Source of the DNA: Terriglobia bacterium
GTDB taxonomy: Bacteria > Acidobacteriota > Terriglobia > Terriglobales > Acidobacteriaceae
Assembly (NCBI GenBank): GCA_020073665.1
Contig: JAIQEU010000014.1
Coordinates: 105,432-169,431, forward strand
DNA length: 64,000 bases
Direction: 5' to 3'
Position 1 is the stretch's first letter. Each line of letters begins with the position of its first letter. This document shows, piece by piece, positions 18,378 to 27,082 of the stretch. Below the pieces are notes generated by a model that saw only the letters and a program-made list of their open reading frames with translations, was not told the origin of the DNA and ran no database searches. Both the position numbers and the translations under genes were made by a program.

Positions 18378-18602
18378 AACTAGTTAAGGATAGCCTTCCC
18401 CCGCCGCGGGCGTCAACGCGCGAAGTCACGAATGGATGTGATTTGCATCACACGGCGAAAAGCAGCATTGAGCGGTTCGCAGGCGGCATTCTGCCCCGTG
18501 GGTTCTTGCCGGCGAAACGCAAGCCTCAGGTCAGCGCCCGAGGCTAAGCCCCAATGGCGCACCGGGACAGCGCAAGCGGGCCAGTGCCCTGAACGCGAAG
18601 AG

Positions 18603-19307
18603 CTAAAAGCTAAGAGCTAATAGCTTTTCTTTCAAAAACCTCCGCGCTTCCTCCAGCCGTGGGAATAGCATCTCCTCCGCCTGGAACTCCGTCGAGTGCA
18701 CGCAGCGCCGGCTGCCCCGCAGTTTCACCGGATGCTTCAGGTGCAGCATCTCGTGATACACGATGTACTCCACCGCATAGCTCGGCACCCGGGGATGGTC
18801 AAAAACTCGGCTGACCACGATGGCATTGTGGGCGGGATCGTAATGCCCCAGCCGGTGGCGGGCGTGGTCGCGGCTCCAGGTCATTTGCGGACGCGCCAGC
18901 AGGCCGTGAAAGAAGCGCGCATTCAGTTGGTCAAAGATGGATTCCAGATTGTAGGCGTGCCCTTGGGCTGAAGCGATGCGTTTGCGTCCCCGCACTTGCC
19001 GCACCAGGTGCGCTTTGGTCACCAGATCGTGGCTGGAGAGATACCGCCGGTAGCGCGCGGAATGCGCCCGTTCAATCGGCTTGCGGTACATCTTGGCCAG
19101 CAGGATGTGGGCCAGGGCGCGCAGCACTGGTTCGGGGGCGCCTTCCAGCAGGTCCGACAGCCGCACCCACAGCTTTCCTTCCCGCAGCCGGATGGTGTTG
19201 TTGATGTTGGCGTAGGCAAAAAACTCTACCGCGAGATCCGGGATCGGCGTTCGCGGACGCAATTCGCGATAGGTTTCCTGAAAAATTGGCAGCAGACGCT
19301 CTCTCAC
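18603..19307 (-). CDS. SprT-like zinc metallopeptidase
   Basis: A 234-residue cytoplasmic protein. The HExxH metal site is YHEMLHLKHP near residue 180, with a downstream His (CVHSTEFQAEE) that would be the third ligand, as in the SprT/Spartan-like group and the YgjP-type hydrolases. The central part is basic (RGRKRIASAQGHAYNLE), which suits nucleic-acid contact. No signal peptide. It is alone on its strand and is followed by an AGCTAAAAGCT-rich spacer. Function is inferred from the motif only. Confidence 0.75.
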   Translation of the reverse strand: MRERLLPIFQETYRELRPRTPIPDLAVEFFAYANINNTIRLREGKLWVRLSDLLEGAPEPVLRALAHILLAKMYRKPIERAHSARYRRYLSSHDLVTKAHLVRQVRGRKRIASAQGHAYNLESIFDQLNARFFHGLLARPQMTWSRDHARHRLGHYDPAHNAIVVSRVFDHPRVPSYAVEYIVYHEMLHLKHPVKLRGSRRCVHSTEFQAEEMLFPRLEEARRFLKEKLLALSF

Positions 19308-19395
19308 CTTAGCGCCAGAGTAGCACGAAAAAAACCGCGGAGTGCAAGCTCGAAATGCCGGGCGCCAGCCCGGTCAACAGAAAGCCACACTGACC

Positions 19396-19932
19396 TCAAT
19401 CCGGTTTCACCAGTTTCTTGTGCTTGGCCGCTTCCTCCTGCTCCGCCACGAGTTCACGGTGGTCGTGGGCGGCAGTATCCACCGCCTCCAGGACATCGGC
19501 GAGCAGCAGATCATATTCTTTGATGTCCTTCTGGGTGTCGGCCGAATCCTTGAGCGCCCGCAGTTTGGCTTGGAACTCGGTGTCGGCCTCAATGATCAAC
19601 TTCAACGATTTGCGGATGTCATCTTTGCGGTCCGCAAAGGTATCGACATTTTCGTCCAGCTCGTCATAAACATCGAGGAAATCCTGCAGACGGTCGCGGG
19701 TTGCCTGCGTGCGGTCCTTCACCTCGGGATCGGTACGCGCTTTCTGTAGCGAATCGAGACGCGCGCGGGCAAACTTAACGAACAATTTAAGCCGCTCGTC
19801 AGGCTCCTGGGCAGTGTCGCGCAACTGGTCAATTTCCAATTGGGTCAGCGGATCGCGGCGGCGTTCGGCCCAGGCGCTGGCAAGCAAAAGCAACGCCAGG
19901 AAGGGAAGTGCAACTCGGCGGAGCGCCGTCAT
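19396..19932 (-). CDS. exported alpha-helical protein, function unknown
   Basis: A 178-residue protein with an N-terminal signal peptide (ALPFLALLLLASAWA) and a mature part that is almost wholly charged and helical (coiled-coil-like DELDENVDTFADRKDD). I recognise no domain. Its ATG overlaps the stop of the upstream small gene (ATGA at 19929-19932), so it is coupled to it; both follow an exported TPR protein. The three probably work together in the periplasm. Confidence 0.7.
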   Translation of the reverse strand: MTALRRVALPFLALLLLASAWAERRRDPLTQLEIDQLRDTAQEPDERLKLFVKFARARLDSLQKARTDPEVKDRTQATRDRLQDFLDVYDELDENVDTFADRKDDIRKSLKLIIEADTEFQAKLRALKDSADTQKDIKEYDLLLADVLEAVDTAAHDHRELVAEQEEAAKHKKLVKPD

Positions 19933-20375
19933 CGTTTGTCACCCTTGCTGCCGAACATGTGGGCCTGCAGGTCGGTGCGCAAAGTTTCCAGGTGCTCGAT
20001 GGCAGCCTGCACCGGCGGCTGATCGTCGAAGGCCAAGCCACGCTTGACGTCGCGCAATTTCGCAGCCATCTTGCGCACCGAGATTTCCGTTTGCTTGAGC
20101 TTCTTGCCAGTCTTGACGGCCGCATCGCGAGCTTTGTCCGAGTACTTGATCACGTCTTGGACCGCCGCGCTTGCCTCCTCCGCCTTGCCGGCCGCGTACA
20201 GCTGGTCGGCAGAGGCCACCTGGCGCTCGGCGATTTCGGTGTAGAGCGCCGGCTGGTCCTGGGGCTTGGCTGATTCCGCCCGGGCAATCAGCCCCTGCAG
20301 GCTCTCTTCCTTGCCTCCAAAGGCTGCCAGCGACGTGGTAAACAGCAGGGCGGCGACGATGAGCGTGCTGCGCAT
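19929..20375 (-). CDS. small exported helical protein
   Basis: A 148-residue product from ATG 20375, with signal peptide MRSTLIVAALLFTTSLAAFG. The mature part is helical and contains several Ala/Lys-rich repeats of about 35 residues that look like half-TPR helices. The start lies 5 bases after the TPR-gene stop, and an upstream in-frame ATG (20426) would lie inside that gene and is less likely. No named family recognised. Confidence 0.7.
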   Translation of the reverse strand: MRSTLIVAALLFTTSLAAFGGKEESLQGLIARAESAKPQDQPALYTEIAERQVASADQLYAAGKAEEASAAVQDVIKYSDKARDAAVKTGKKLKQTEISVRKMAAKLRDVKRGLAFDDQPPVQAAIEHLETLRTDLQAHMFGSKGDKR

Positions 20376-20380
20376 GGCGG

Positions 20381-21694
20381 TTATTTCTTCGGCTCGATTG
20401 CGATCAGGCGATGGCGGGCCTGCCACTCCTGATCAGAGAACTGACCGTTGGCCACTTCAAGGAAGCGATGATAATTCTCCGCTGCCCGCTTGTAGTCGCG
20501 CAAGTGGTCGTACGCGGTGGCGCGAACAAAGTAACCGATGGGAATTTCCGGCAGGAATTTGGCCCGCGCGTCGAGCGCCTTGATGGCCAGCTCATAGTTC
20601 TTGTTCTCATTGGCTGCAACCGCCAGGTTACCGTAAGCCACGCCGAAATCCGGTTTCAGATTCACCGCCTGCAGAAACTCCTGCTGCGCCTCGGGAAATT
20701 TCCTTTGTTTCAACAGCGCTTGCCCCAGCCCGTGATGCAGTTCGGCGTCCTTAGGGCTGGCCGTCAGCAGGGAACGGTATTGCGCTTCCGCCAGGTCGTA
20801 CTTCCCGGAAGTAACGTACAAGTCGGCCAGGTCGCGTTGCACCCCGGCGTCTCCGGGAGCCAGTTTCAACGCGGTTTGCAATTCTGCGATGGCGTCATCG
20901 TATTGTTCGGACGCGGCCAGCATGCGGCCCAGCTGCATGTGCGCGCCGGCGTCGTTGGGATGCAGACCCACCAACTGGTGCAGGATCTCCTCCGCCTGGG
21001 TAAACCGGTGCCCGCGCATGTAGATGTTTGCCATGCCGGTCAAAGCGTCGGCGGATTTCGGATCGATGGCCAGCGCCAGTTTGTATTCCTGCTCCGCATC
21101 TGCAAACTGGTTTTGCTTCTCCAGAAGCCCGCCAGCGGCCAGATGAGGCTCCGGATCTCTTGGTTGCAGGGCGCCGGCCTCGCGATAAGCTGCGATAGCT
21201 TCGTCGGGCTTGCTGGCTTGCAGTATGTGGGCCAGCGACAACCACGCCCGCGCCCGGCCTTCCTCGACCTGGGCCGTGGGTGTCAGCTTGGTCGCCGCCC
21301 GCAAGAACTGCTCAGCGTCGGGCTTTCCGGCCTGCGCAAGCATAAGTCCCAGGTTCAAGTTGGATTCGAACACGTCGGGTTTGGCCTCGACCGCTTTGCG
21401 GTACGCTGCAATGGAGTCGTCATTTTTTCCCAGCCCATGGCGGACGAATCCCAGGTCGAACCAGGCGGCGTAGTTCGCCGGCTCGGCCGCTACCACTTTC
21501 AGCAACAGCGGTTCCGCAGTCGCAAAATCCTTTTTCTGGATGGCCGCTTCGGCCTGCGTCAGTTCCGGAGACTCCGCCGGGCCTTCTGCGACTCGGTGAT
21601 GCCGCACCGTCTTGCCCGTGGTCTGCGCAGACAGGCCCCCCGTGACCGAGAATGCCAGCGCGAGCACCGCGACCAGTGGTTTACTTGCGGCCAT
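20381..21694 (-). CDS. exported TPR-repeat protein
   Basis: A 437-residue protein with a signal peptide (VAVLALAFSVTGGLSAQ) and about ten 34-residue tetratricopeptide repeats from residue 45 to 420, with typical motifs such as NYAAWFDLGFVRHGLGK and GMANIYMRGHRFTQAEE. TPRs mediate protein-protein contact. It overlaps the 3' end of uvrA by 14 bases but is unlikely to share a function with it. It heads a coupled trio with two small exported helical proteins. Confidence 0.88.
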   Translation of the reverse strand: MAASKPLVAVLALAFSVTGGLSAQTTGKTVRHHRVAEGPAESPELTQAEAAIQKKDFATAEPLLLKVVAAEPANYAAWFDLGFVRHGLGKNDDSIAAYRKAVEAKPDVFESNLNLGLMLAQAGKPDAEQFLRAATKLTPTAQVEEGRARAWLSLAHILQASKPDEAIAAYREAGALQPRDPEPHLAAGGLLEKQNQFADAEQEYKLALAIDPKSADALTGMANIYMRGHRFTQAEEILHQLVGLHPNDAGAHMQLGRMLAASEQYDDAIAELQTALKLAPGDAGVQRDLADLYVTSGKYDLAEAQYRSLLTASPKDAELHHGLGQALLKQRKFPEAQQEFLQAVNLKPDFGVAYGNLAVAANENKNYELAIKALDARAKFLPEIPIGYFVRATAYDHLRDYKRAAENYHRFLEVANGQFSDQEWQARHRLIAIEPKK

Positions 21695-24626
21695 TTGTGC
21701 GTGCAGCCCCGTTTCCGTTCAAAACCCGTGCCAAAAATTTTCCGGTATAAGAACCCGGCAGCTTAGCGATGGCCTCCGGCGCGCCCACCCCCACCACGTA
21801 CCCGCCGCGCTCGCCGCCTTCCGGCCCCAGATCAATCACCCAGTCCGCGGTCTTGATGACTTCCAGGTTGTGCTCAATCACCAGGATGGAGCCCCCTGCA
21901 TCGATTAGACGGCGAAATGCGGAAAGGAGTTTGCTGACGTCATCGAAATGCAGGCCCGTCGTGGGCTCATCGAAAATGTAAAGAATGCGGTTACGCCGCC
22001 GCCCGCCTTCCTCCGCGTTTGACGGACGCCCCAGCCCGCGCGTCGCCGGCTGCAGGTGCGCCGCCAGCTTCATGCGTTGTGCCTCGCCACCCGACAACGT
22101 GGTTGCCGACTGCCCCAGCCGCAAGTATCCCAGACCAACTTCTTCCAGCGGGCGCAGCTTGTCCGTCACCTTGGGCACGCTGGCGAAGAACTGCAACGCT
22201 TCTTTCACCGTCAGGTTCAGCACTTCATGGATGTTCTTGCCGCGATAGCGCACGTCCAGCACTTGCGGTTTGTAGCGCGTCCCTTTGCACTCTTCGCAGA
22301 TGAGTTCCACATCCGCTAGAAACTGCATTTCCACCGTGACCGTGCCGTCGCCCTGGCAGGTTTCGCAGCGTCCCCCGGGGATGTTGAACGAGAAGTGCCC
22401 AGCGGCGAAGCCCCGCTTCTGCGCTTCCGGCAAGGAAGCAAACAGATCGCGGATGCCGTCGAACGCCTTGCTGTAGGTCACCGGGTTCGACCGTGGCGTG
22501 CGGCCGATCGGAGACTGATCCACCAATACCACTTCGTCGATGAATTCATCTCCTTCCAGTCGATCCCACGACGCGCTCGCCGCGGTCGAGCCAACCGCCT
22601 GCTTCTTGGCCGCGCACAAAGCCTGGTACACCACATCGTGCAGCAGGGTGGACTTGCCCGACCCCGATACCCCAGTGATGGCCACAATCATCCTCAGCGG
22701 AATGGCAAGGTCCACGTTTTTCAAGTTGTGTGCCCGTGCCCCAAAAATCCCGATCTGCTGCGCGGTCGGTTTGCGCCGCGCCGTCGGCAACTGGATTCGC
22801 AGCTCTCGCGACAAGTATCGCCCGGTCAGCGAACCCGGAATATGCTGGATTTCATCGTAGGTTCCCGCGGCGATGACCTTGCCGCCGTTCTCCCCGGCGC
22901 CCGGGCCAAGATCGAGAATGCGGTCCGAGGCCTGCATCACATCGGGATCGTGCTCTACCACCAGGATGGTGTTTCCCAGGTCCCGCAGGTCGTGAAGAAT
23001 CTTGATCAGGCGATGGGTATCGCGGCTGTGCAGCCCGATAGAAGGCTCATCCAGAACGTAAAGCGTTCCCACCAGGCGCGAACCGAGTGACGTCGCCAAT
23101 TGAATTCGCTGCGCCTCTCCCCCCGACAACGTTGAAGCCAGGCGATCCAGCGTCAGGTATTCCAACCCGACATCATTCAAAAAGCGCAGCCGTTCCTGGA
23201 TCTCCTGCAGCAACTTCTCGGCAATGGCAGCCTGCTGCTCGGTCAGTTCCACCTGCCCGAAGAATTTCCCGGCGTCTTCGACCGTCATGCTGCAGACTTC
23301 GCAGATGTTCTTGCCCGCAATCTTCACTTGCCGCGCTTCCGGACGCAGCCGCGTTCCGCCGCAGGTTGAGCAGGTCGAATACCCGCGGTAGCGGCTCAGA
23401 AAGACACGCACGTGGAGCTTGTATTTCTTGCGCTCCAGGTGATTGAAGAATCCGCGCACCCCCAGGAAGCGGCCTTCTCCCTCGACAATCAGCTGCTGCT
23501 GTTCCGTGGTGAGTTTATTCCAGGGCACGTCGGCAGGAATTTCCGCCTGCCGCGCAAAGCGCTTCAACTCGGTAAACAGCGGACGATACTTGGGCTTGGT
23601 CCAGGGTTCAATCGCACCCTCGTTCAGTGTCTTGGATTTGTCTGGAATGACCAGGTCCAGATCAAAGTCGATGGTGTTCCCAAATCCCTGGCACCGAGGG
23701 CATGCCCCATAAGGATTGTTGAACGAGAACAGCCGCGGCTCCGGTTCTTCATAGCGAAGGTTGCAGTGCTTGCATTCGAAACGCTGCGAAAAACGAAAAT
23801 ACTGTGGAGATTCACCGTCACCTGGAGCCGTTTCAAAGATGACCTCGCTGCCTTCGCGATAGCTGATCTCGACCGCGTCCACGATGCGCGCTCGCGCTTC
23901 CGCGGACACCACCAGCCGATCCACCAGCAGAAACACCGGTCGCCCAAAATCCACCTCTAAGAGAGACTCCGGGCTGGAGAACTCGAAAATCCGGCCGCCC
24001 TGGTAAAGGCGATTGAAGCCCCGCTTGCGCAATTCAAACAAGCGAAGCTTGAGCGCGTCCGATACCGCATTCACGCTAATCGTCCGCGCGTCCGAGCCGG
24101 CTTTTTTCGCCCGGCCCTTCCCCTTGACCGGTTCCACAGCGACCGTCCCGTGAGCCTGCAAAGGGAACAGCACATTCAGCCGCGTGCCTTCACCCATGGC
24201 AAGCACGGCGCTGGCAACCTCGTCCACGGTATCTTTCTTGACCTCGGCCCCGCACTGCAGGCAATAGGTGCGCCCAATGCGGGCAAACACCAGGCGCAGG
24301 TAGTCGAAAATCTCGGTCGCCGTGGCTACGGTCGATCGCGGGTTTCGCGTGGTATTTTTCTGCCGGATGGCCACCGCCGGAGCAATGCCGTCGATGACGT
24401 CGACGTCGGGCTTCTCGATGCGCTCCAGGAACTGCCGCGCATAGGCCGAAAGCGATTCCACGTACCGCCGCTGCCCTTCGGCATAGATCGTATCGAAGGC
24501 AAGGGAAGACTTGCCCGATCCTGACACACCGGTAACCACCGTCAGCGAATTGTGCGGGATTTCAAAATCAATGTTCTTGAGGTTATGAACCCGCGCCCCG
24601 CGCACCACTATGGTTTCCGTGGACAT
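21681..24626 (-). CDS. uvrA: excinuclease ABC subunit A
   Basis: DNA-damage recognition ATPase of nucleotide-excision repair. ATG 24626 gives [20 protein letters not shown], the canonical start (981 residues); the 54 codons upstream are not typical. Two ABC modules: Walker [15 protein letters not shown] near residue 30 and [14 protein letters not shown] near 660, signatures [12 protein letters not shown] and [12 protein letters not shown], zinc-finger Cys pairs FECKHC/ACPRC and RCETC/CEEC. A Lys-rich insertion (KGKGRAKK) near residue 165 makes it a little longer than E. coli UvrA. A TATAAT hexamer lies upstream at 24732-24727; no LexA box was recognised. Confidence 0.98.
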   Translation of the reverse strand: MSTETIVVRGARVHNLKNIDFEIPHNSLTVVTGVSGSGKSSLAFDTIYAEGQRRYVESLSAYARQFLERIEKPDVDVIDGIAPAVAIRQKNTTRNPRSTVATATEIFDYLRLVFARIGRTYCLQCGAEVKKDTVDEVASAVLAMGEGTRLNVLFPLQAHGTVAVEPVKGKGRAKKAGSDARTISVNAVSDALKLRLFELRKRGFNRLYQGGRIFEFSSPESLLEVDFGRPVFLLVDRLVVSAEARARIVDAVEISYREGSEVIFETAPGDGESPQYFRFSQRFECKHCNLRYEEPEPRLFSFNNPYGACPRCQGFGNTIDFDLDLVIPDKSKTLNEGAIEPWTKPKYRPLFTELKRFARQAEIPADVPWNKLTTEQQQLIVEGEGRFLGVRGFFNHLERKKYKLHVRVFLSRYRGYSTCSTCGGTRLRPEARQVKIAGKNICEVCSMTVEDAGKFFGQVELTEQQAAIAEKLLQEIQERLRFLNDVGLEYLTLDRLASTLSGGEAQRIQLATSLGSRLVGTLYVLDEPSIGLHSRDTHRLIKILHDLRDLGNTILVVEHDPDVMQASDRILDLGPGAGENGGKVIAAGTYDEIQHIPGSLTGRYLSRELRIQLPTARRKPTAQQIGIFGARAHNLKNVDLAIPLRMIVAITGVSGSGKSTLLHDVVYQALCAAKKQAVGSTAASASWDRLEGDEFIDEVVLVDQSPIGRTPRSNPVTYSKAFDGIRDLFASLPEAQKRGFAAGHFSFNIPGGRCETCQGDGTVTVEMQFLADVELICEECKGTRYKPQVLDVRYRGKNIHEVLNLTVKEALQFFASVPKVTDKLRPLEEVGLGYLRLGQSATTLSGGEAQRMKLAAHLQPATRGLGRPSNAEEGGRRRNRILYIFDEPTTGLHFDDVSKLLSAFRRLIDAGGSILVIEHNLEVIKTADWVIDLGPEGGERGGYVVGVGAPEAIAKLPGSYTGKFLARVLNGNGAARTNGRK

Positions 24627-24726
24627 CAGTAAAAGGGACCGCCGCAGCCGCTTCCTGCCGCCTGTTTGGCTAGTTTGCACGTTGCCGGGTGCTCTGGCAG
24701 CGTCAGCACGGTTGCAGAATCCCTCT

Positions 24727-24732
24727 ATTATA
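24727..24732 (-). promoter_or_regulatory. TATAAT -10 element upstream of uvrA
   Basis: The minus strand shows TTTATAATAG about 100 bases before the uvrA start. No convincing -35 hexamer stands 17 bases upstream, so this is only a probable promoter. Confidence 0.4.
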
Positions 24733-24786
24733 AAGCAGGTTGGAAGTGCGCGGCGGCGTTCGGACCTGGGCCAGTTTTCGCCCCGC

Positions 24787-24814
24787 AAAAAGAAGGACCG
24801 CCTCGCGGCGGCCC
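24787..24814 (-). terminator. intrinsic terminator of cytochrome oxidase operon
   Basis: On the minus strand a GGGCCGCC/GGCGGTCC stem with a GCGA loop (one G-T pair) is followed by TTCTTTTT. It lies 68 bases after the last gene of the oxidase operon. Confidence 0.8.
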
Positions 24815-24881
24815 GTTCAGGTCTACTACTTAGGATAACGGTGAGATGCCAACCACGCCTATGCCGTTGCCCGGGAGAAGG

Positions 24882-25130
24882 CTATTCCAAGAAATCGTCT
24901 TCGGATTGCTCTTTGTCCCGCCGCTTGCTATACCGCAAAGCCATCCCCGCCCCCAAAGTCATGAATCCAACCGGCGGAAGCAACAGAATCATCACCCCGT
25001 TGCTGATGGCCCGCTGCCCATCTTTCGTAGTTCCGGCCGCATTGCTGTAACACATGGCACAGCCCTGGGCAAAGGCGGGAGCCGCCCACAGTGCCACCAG
25101 CAACCCGAGCGCCGCCCAACGCCGCTTCAT
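24882..25130 (-). CDS. small CxxC membrane protein of oxidase operon
   Basis: An 82-residue protein from ATG 25130, whose ATG overlaps the upstream stop (ATGA, 25127-25130). A signal-like first TM (WAALGLLVALWAAPAFA) is followed by QGCAMCYSNAAGT, then a second TM (VMILLLPPVGFMTLGAG) and a charged tail. The CAMC pair is exposed next to the membrane on the periplasmic side. The position suggests an assembly or thiol role in the oxidase, but I know no characterised family. Confidence 0.75.
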   Translation of the reverse strand: MKRRWAALGLLVALWAAPAFAQGCAMCYSNAAGTTKDGQRAISNGVMILLLPPVGFMTLGAGMALRYSKRRDKEQSEDDFLE

Positions 25131-25465
25131 CGCACTCCTAAGTGCAGGATGCGGAACGCATCCGGAAAGAACACCATCATCATGCACAGGCAGAAAATCA
25201 GCGAGCACATGGTCAGCCACTTCATGGTCGACGCCTCGAATTTCATGTGCATGAAATACGCGATGATCAATGCCGATTTGACCACCGACAATCCCATCAG
25301 CATCGACAGCATTTTCACCGGCTCCATGTTCTGGTAGCCCAGGTAAACCTCAATCGCGGTCAACACCAAGAGCCCGCCCCAAACATAGAAGAACTGCGAT
25401 TTGCCATGGTGGCGGTGCTGGTCGGCTACCCGCTGCACAATTACGTCTTGCTCAATCGATTCCAT
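25127..25465 (-). CDS. cytochrome c oxidase subunit IV
   Basis: A 112-residue protein with three TMs (about 28-48, 57-77, 85-105), matching the caa3-type subunit IV (CtaF/CoxD-like) in size and topology, with the YLGYQNMEP loop and KSALIIAYFMHMKFE segment typical of the family. It has no cofactor and acts as a structural subunit in the inner membrane. It is coupled to the CxxC protein by an overlap and follows subunit III. Confidence 0.85.
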   Translation of the reverse strand: MESIEQDVIVQRVADQHRHHGKSQFFYVWGGLLVLTAIEVYLGYQNMEPVKMLSMLMGLSVVKSALIIAYFMHMKFEASTMKWLTMCSLIFCLCMMMVFFPDAFRILHLGVR

Positions 25466-25481
25466 GTGGTCTCTCGATCTC

Positions 25482-26279
25482 CTAAACGATCCTGGTGGAC
25501 ATCAAGTACACCAGCGGGAAGATGAACATCCACACCAGGTCGACAAAGTGCCAGTACAACCCGGCCACCTCGACATCAGCCGAGTCGTAAATCTTTGGCC
25601 TCAACCACAGAATGACGCTGATCACAACCGCGGCCACCAGCAGCACGTGTACCGCGTAGTGGAAAGGGCTGTAGGCAGGGATCAACAAGTACCCTACCAG
25701 CCAGCACAGCAGCAGAACGGGGATGAACTTCTTGCGCAGCGCCACCACGCCCAGGTAAATCACCCCCAGCGTGACGTGTAGCATGTGCATACCGGTCAGG
25801 CCGAAGAACGTGGCCGGAAATTGCGGGACGTTCTGCGATACGTTGGCAAACTCCGCACTGGCCTCGTGCCCCGGAACTGCAGGGAACACCGGCAAGGTCA
25901 AACCTTCGGAAATCAGGTTCCCCCATTCCCGCCCGTGCAGGATGATGAACGCCGTGCCGCACACCATGGTGGCGATCAACCATCCTCGCAGCGCGCTGGC
26001 TTTGCCGTTGGCCGCCGCGTTCACCGCCAGCACCATGGTCAGCGAACTGGTCAGCAGGAAGCCGGTCATCAGGGTGGCGTTAATGATGCTGGCCGAATGA
26101 AACGGCGTTGGCCAGTTCGGCGTGGAAATGCGCCCGTAGCTGTAGGCATAGAGCAGCGCTCCGAAGGTCAGCGAGTCGCTGAGCAGGAACAGCCACATGC
26201 CAATCTTCTTCGAGTAGGTGCCAAACACCGACGGCTCGTAAGCTCCCGCCACCCCGTGTTGCACCGCGACATCAGACAT
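25482..26279 (-). CDS. cytochrome c oxidase subunit III
   Basis: A 265-residue membrane protein with about seven TMs and the family motifs GMWLFLLSDSLTFGALLY (TM1-2), GREWGNLI and HMLHVTLGVIYLG, ending in FHYAVHVLLVAAVVISVILWL and the YWHFVDLVWMFIFPLVYL segment. Subunit III stabilises the core oxidase and may guide protons or O2. It lies 54 bases downstream of a second, divergent subunit III gene. Confidence 0.92.
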   Translation of the reverse strand: MSDVAVQHGVAGAYEPSVFGTYSKKIGMWLFLLSDSLTFGALLYAYSYGRISTPNWPTPFHSASIINATLMTGFLLTSSLTMVLAVNAAANGKASALRGWLIATMVCGTAFIILHGREWGNLISEGLTLPVFPAVPGHEASAEFANVSQNVPQFPATFFGLTGMHMLHVTLGVIYLGVVALRKKFIPVLLLCWLVGYLLIPAYSPFHYAVHVLLVAAVVISVILWLRPKIYDSADVEVAGLYWHFVDLVWMFIFPLVYLMSTRIV

Positions 26280-26333
26280 GTTTTCGGTCTCCTCAGTTTG
26301 TGTGGAGCGGACACCCCTGTCCGCTTCTTTCCG

Positions 26334-27074
26334 CTATCGCAAGAACCACATCAACCCAAAAATGTAGATCCACAGCAAAGCCATGAAGTGCCAATACCAG
26401 GCTGTCACATCCACCGCAATCCGCCGCGCTTCCACCGGACGCCGCAGCAGGGAGGTCCCCGCAGCCCACAGCAACCCAATGATCCCGCCCATCAAGTGCA
26501 CTGCATGCGTTCCCGTCAGCAGATACACAAACGAACTGCTCGTTGGAGTGGACAGGTGAAAACCCCGGTTGGCCAGTTCGCGCCATGCCATCCATTGCCC
26601 GGTAAGGAAGCCCAACCCCAGCACCACCGTGACACCTAGCCAGGGAAACTCGCGTTCATCGCCAACTGAGACACCCGGAATGGAACGCACCGGCGCCAAC
26701 GCCGCCTGCCGCGTAATCTGCCGCCGCGCCAGCTCCATGGTGATGCTGCTCGCCAACAGCACAAAAGTATTTACTAGCAGAATCGTGACCGGAAGATTCA
26801 CCGACAACCAGTCGCGCACGTACTTGCCGGTCGGCTCGTCGAAGGTGGGCAGCCCCTGCCGCACCACGTAGGCGCTGGTGAAAGATACGAAGAGCATCGT
26901 GATTGGAGTCAGCGCCACCGCCATCCCCAACCGCGCGCGCCGCAGCCGTTCCACGTAATTTGGCGAGCCGCCGGAGTTTCCGTCACCGCCGCCCCCGAAA
27001 GCAGGCGGCTGCGTCCCGCCATCGTGGCCGGTTCTCGGGTCCTTAATGCTGAGTGTGGGAGTCAATGTCGCCAT
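26334..27074 (-). CDS. second subunit III-like protein of cytochrome oxidase
   Basis: A 246-residue membrane protein: soluble Gly-rich N-terminus (residues 1-45), five TMs from about 50 to 245, with LLTGTHAVHLMGGIIGLLW and AWYWHFMALLWIYIFGLMW, the counterparts of conserved subunit III helices VI-VII. It is only distantly similar to the neighbouring subunit III. Two copies in one operon is a recurrent arrangement in caa3-type operons. It follows subunit I by 8 bases. Confidence 0.88.
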   Translation of the reverse strand: MATLTPTLSIKDPRTGHDGGTQPPAFGGGGDGNSGGSPNYVERLRRARLGMAVALTPITMLFVSFTSAYVVRQGLPTFDEPTGKYVRDWLSVNLPVTILLVNTFVLLASSITMELARRQITRQAALAPVRSIPGVSVGDEREFPWLGVTVVLGLGFLTGQWMAWRELANRGFHLSTPTSSSFVYLLTGTHAVHLMGGIIGLLWAAGTSLLRRPVEARRIAVDVTAWYWHFMALLWIYIFGLMWFLR

Positions 27075-27082
27075 GCCTGTGT

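Noticed and set aside
17103..18383. 426-codon open frame opposite FTR1
   Set aside because: His/Gln/Arg-rich antisense product with no domain; FTR1 motifs on the other strand are clear.
20411..21766. 451-codon open frame opposite the TPR gene
   Set aside because: Antisense shadow; no recognisable sequence features.
24627..24788. Upstream extension of uvrA by 54 codons
   Set aside because: Not conserved in the family; [10 protein letters not shown] is the normal UvrA beginning.
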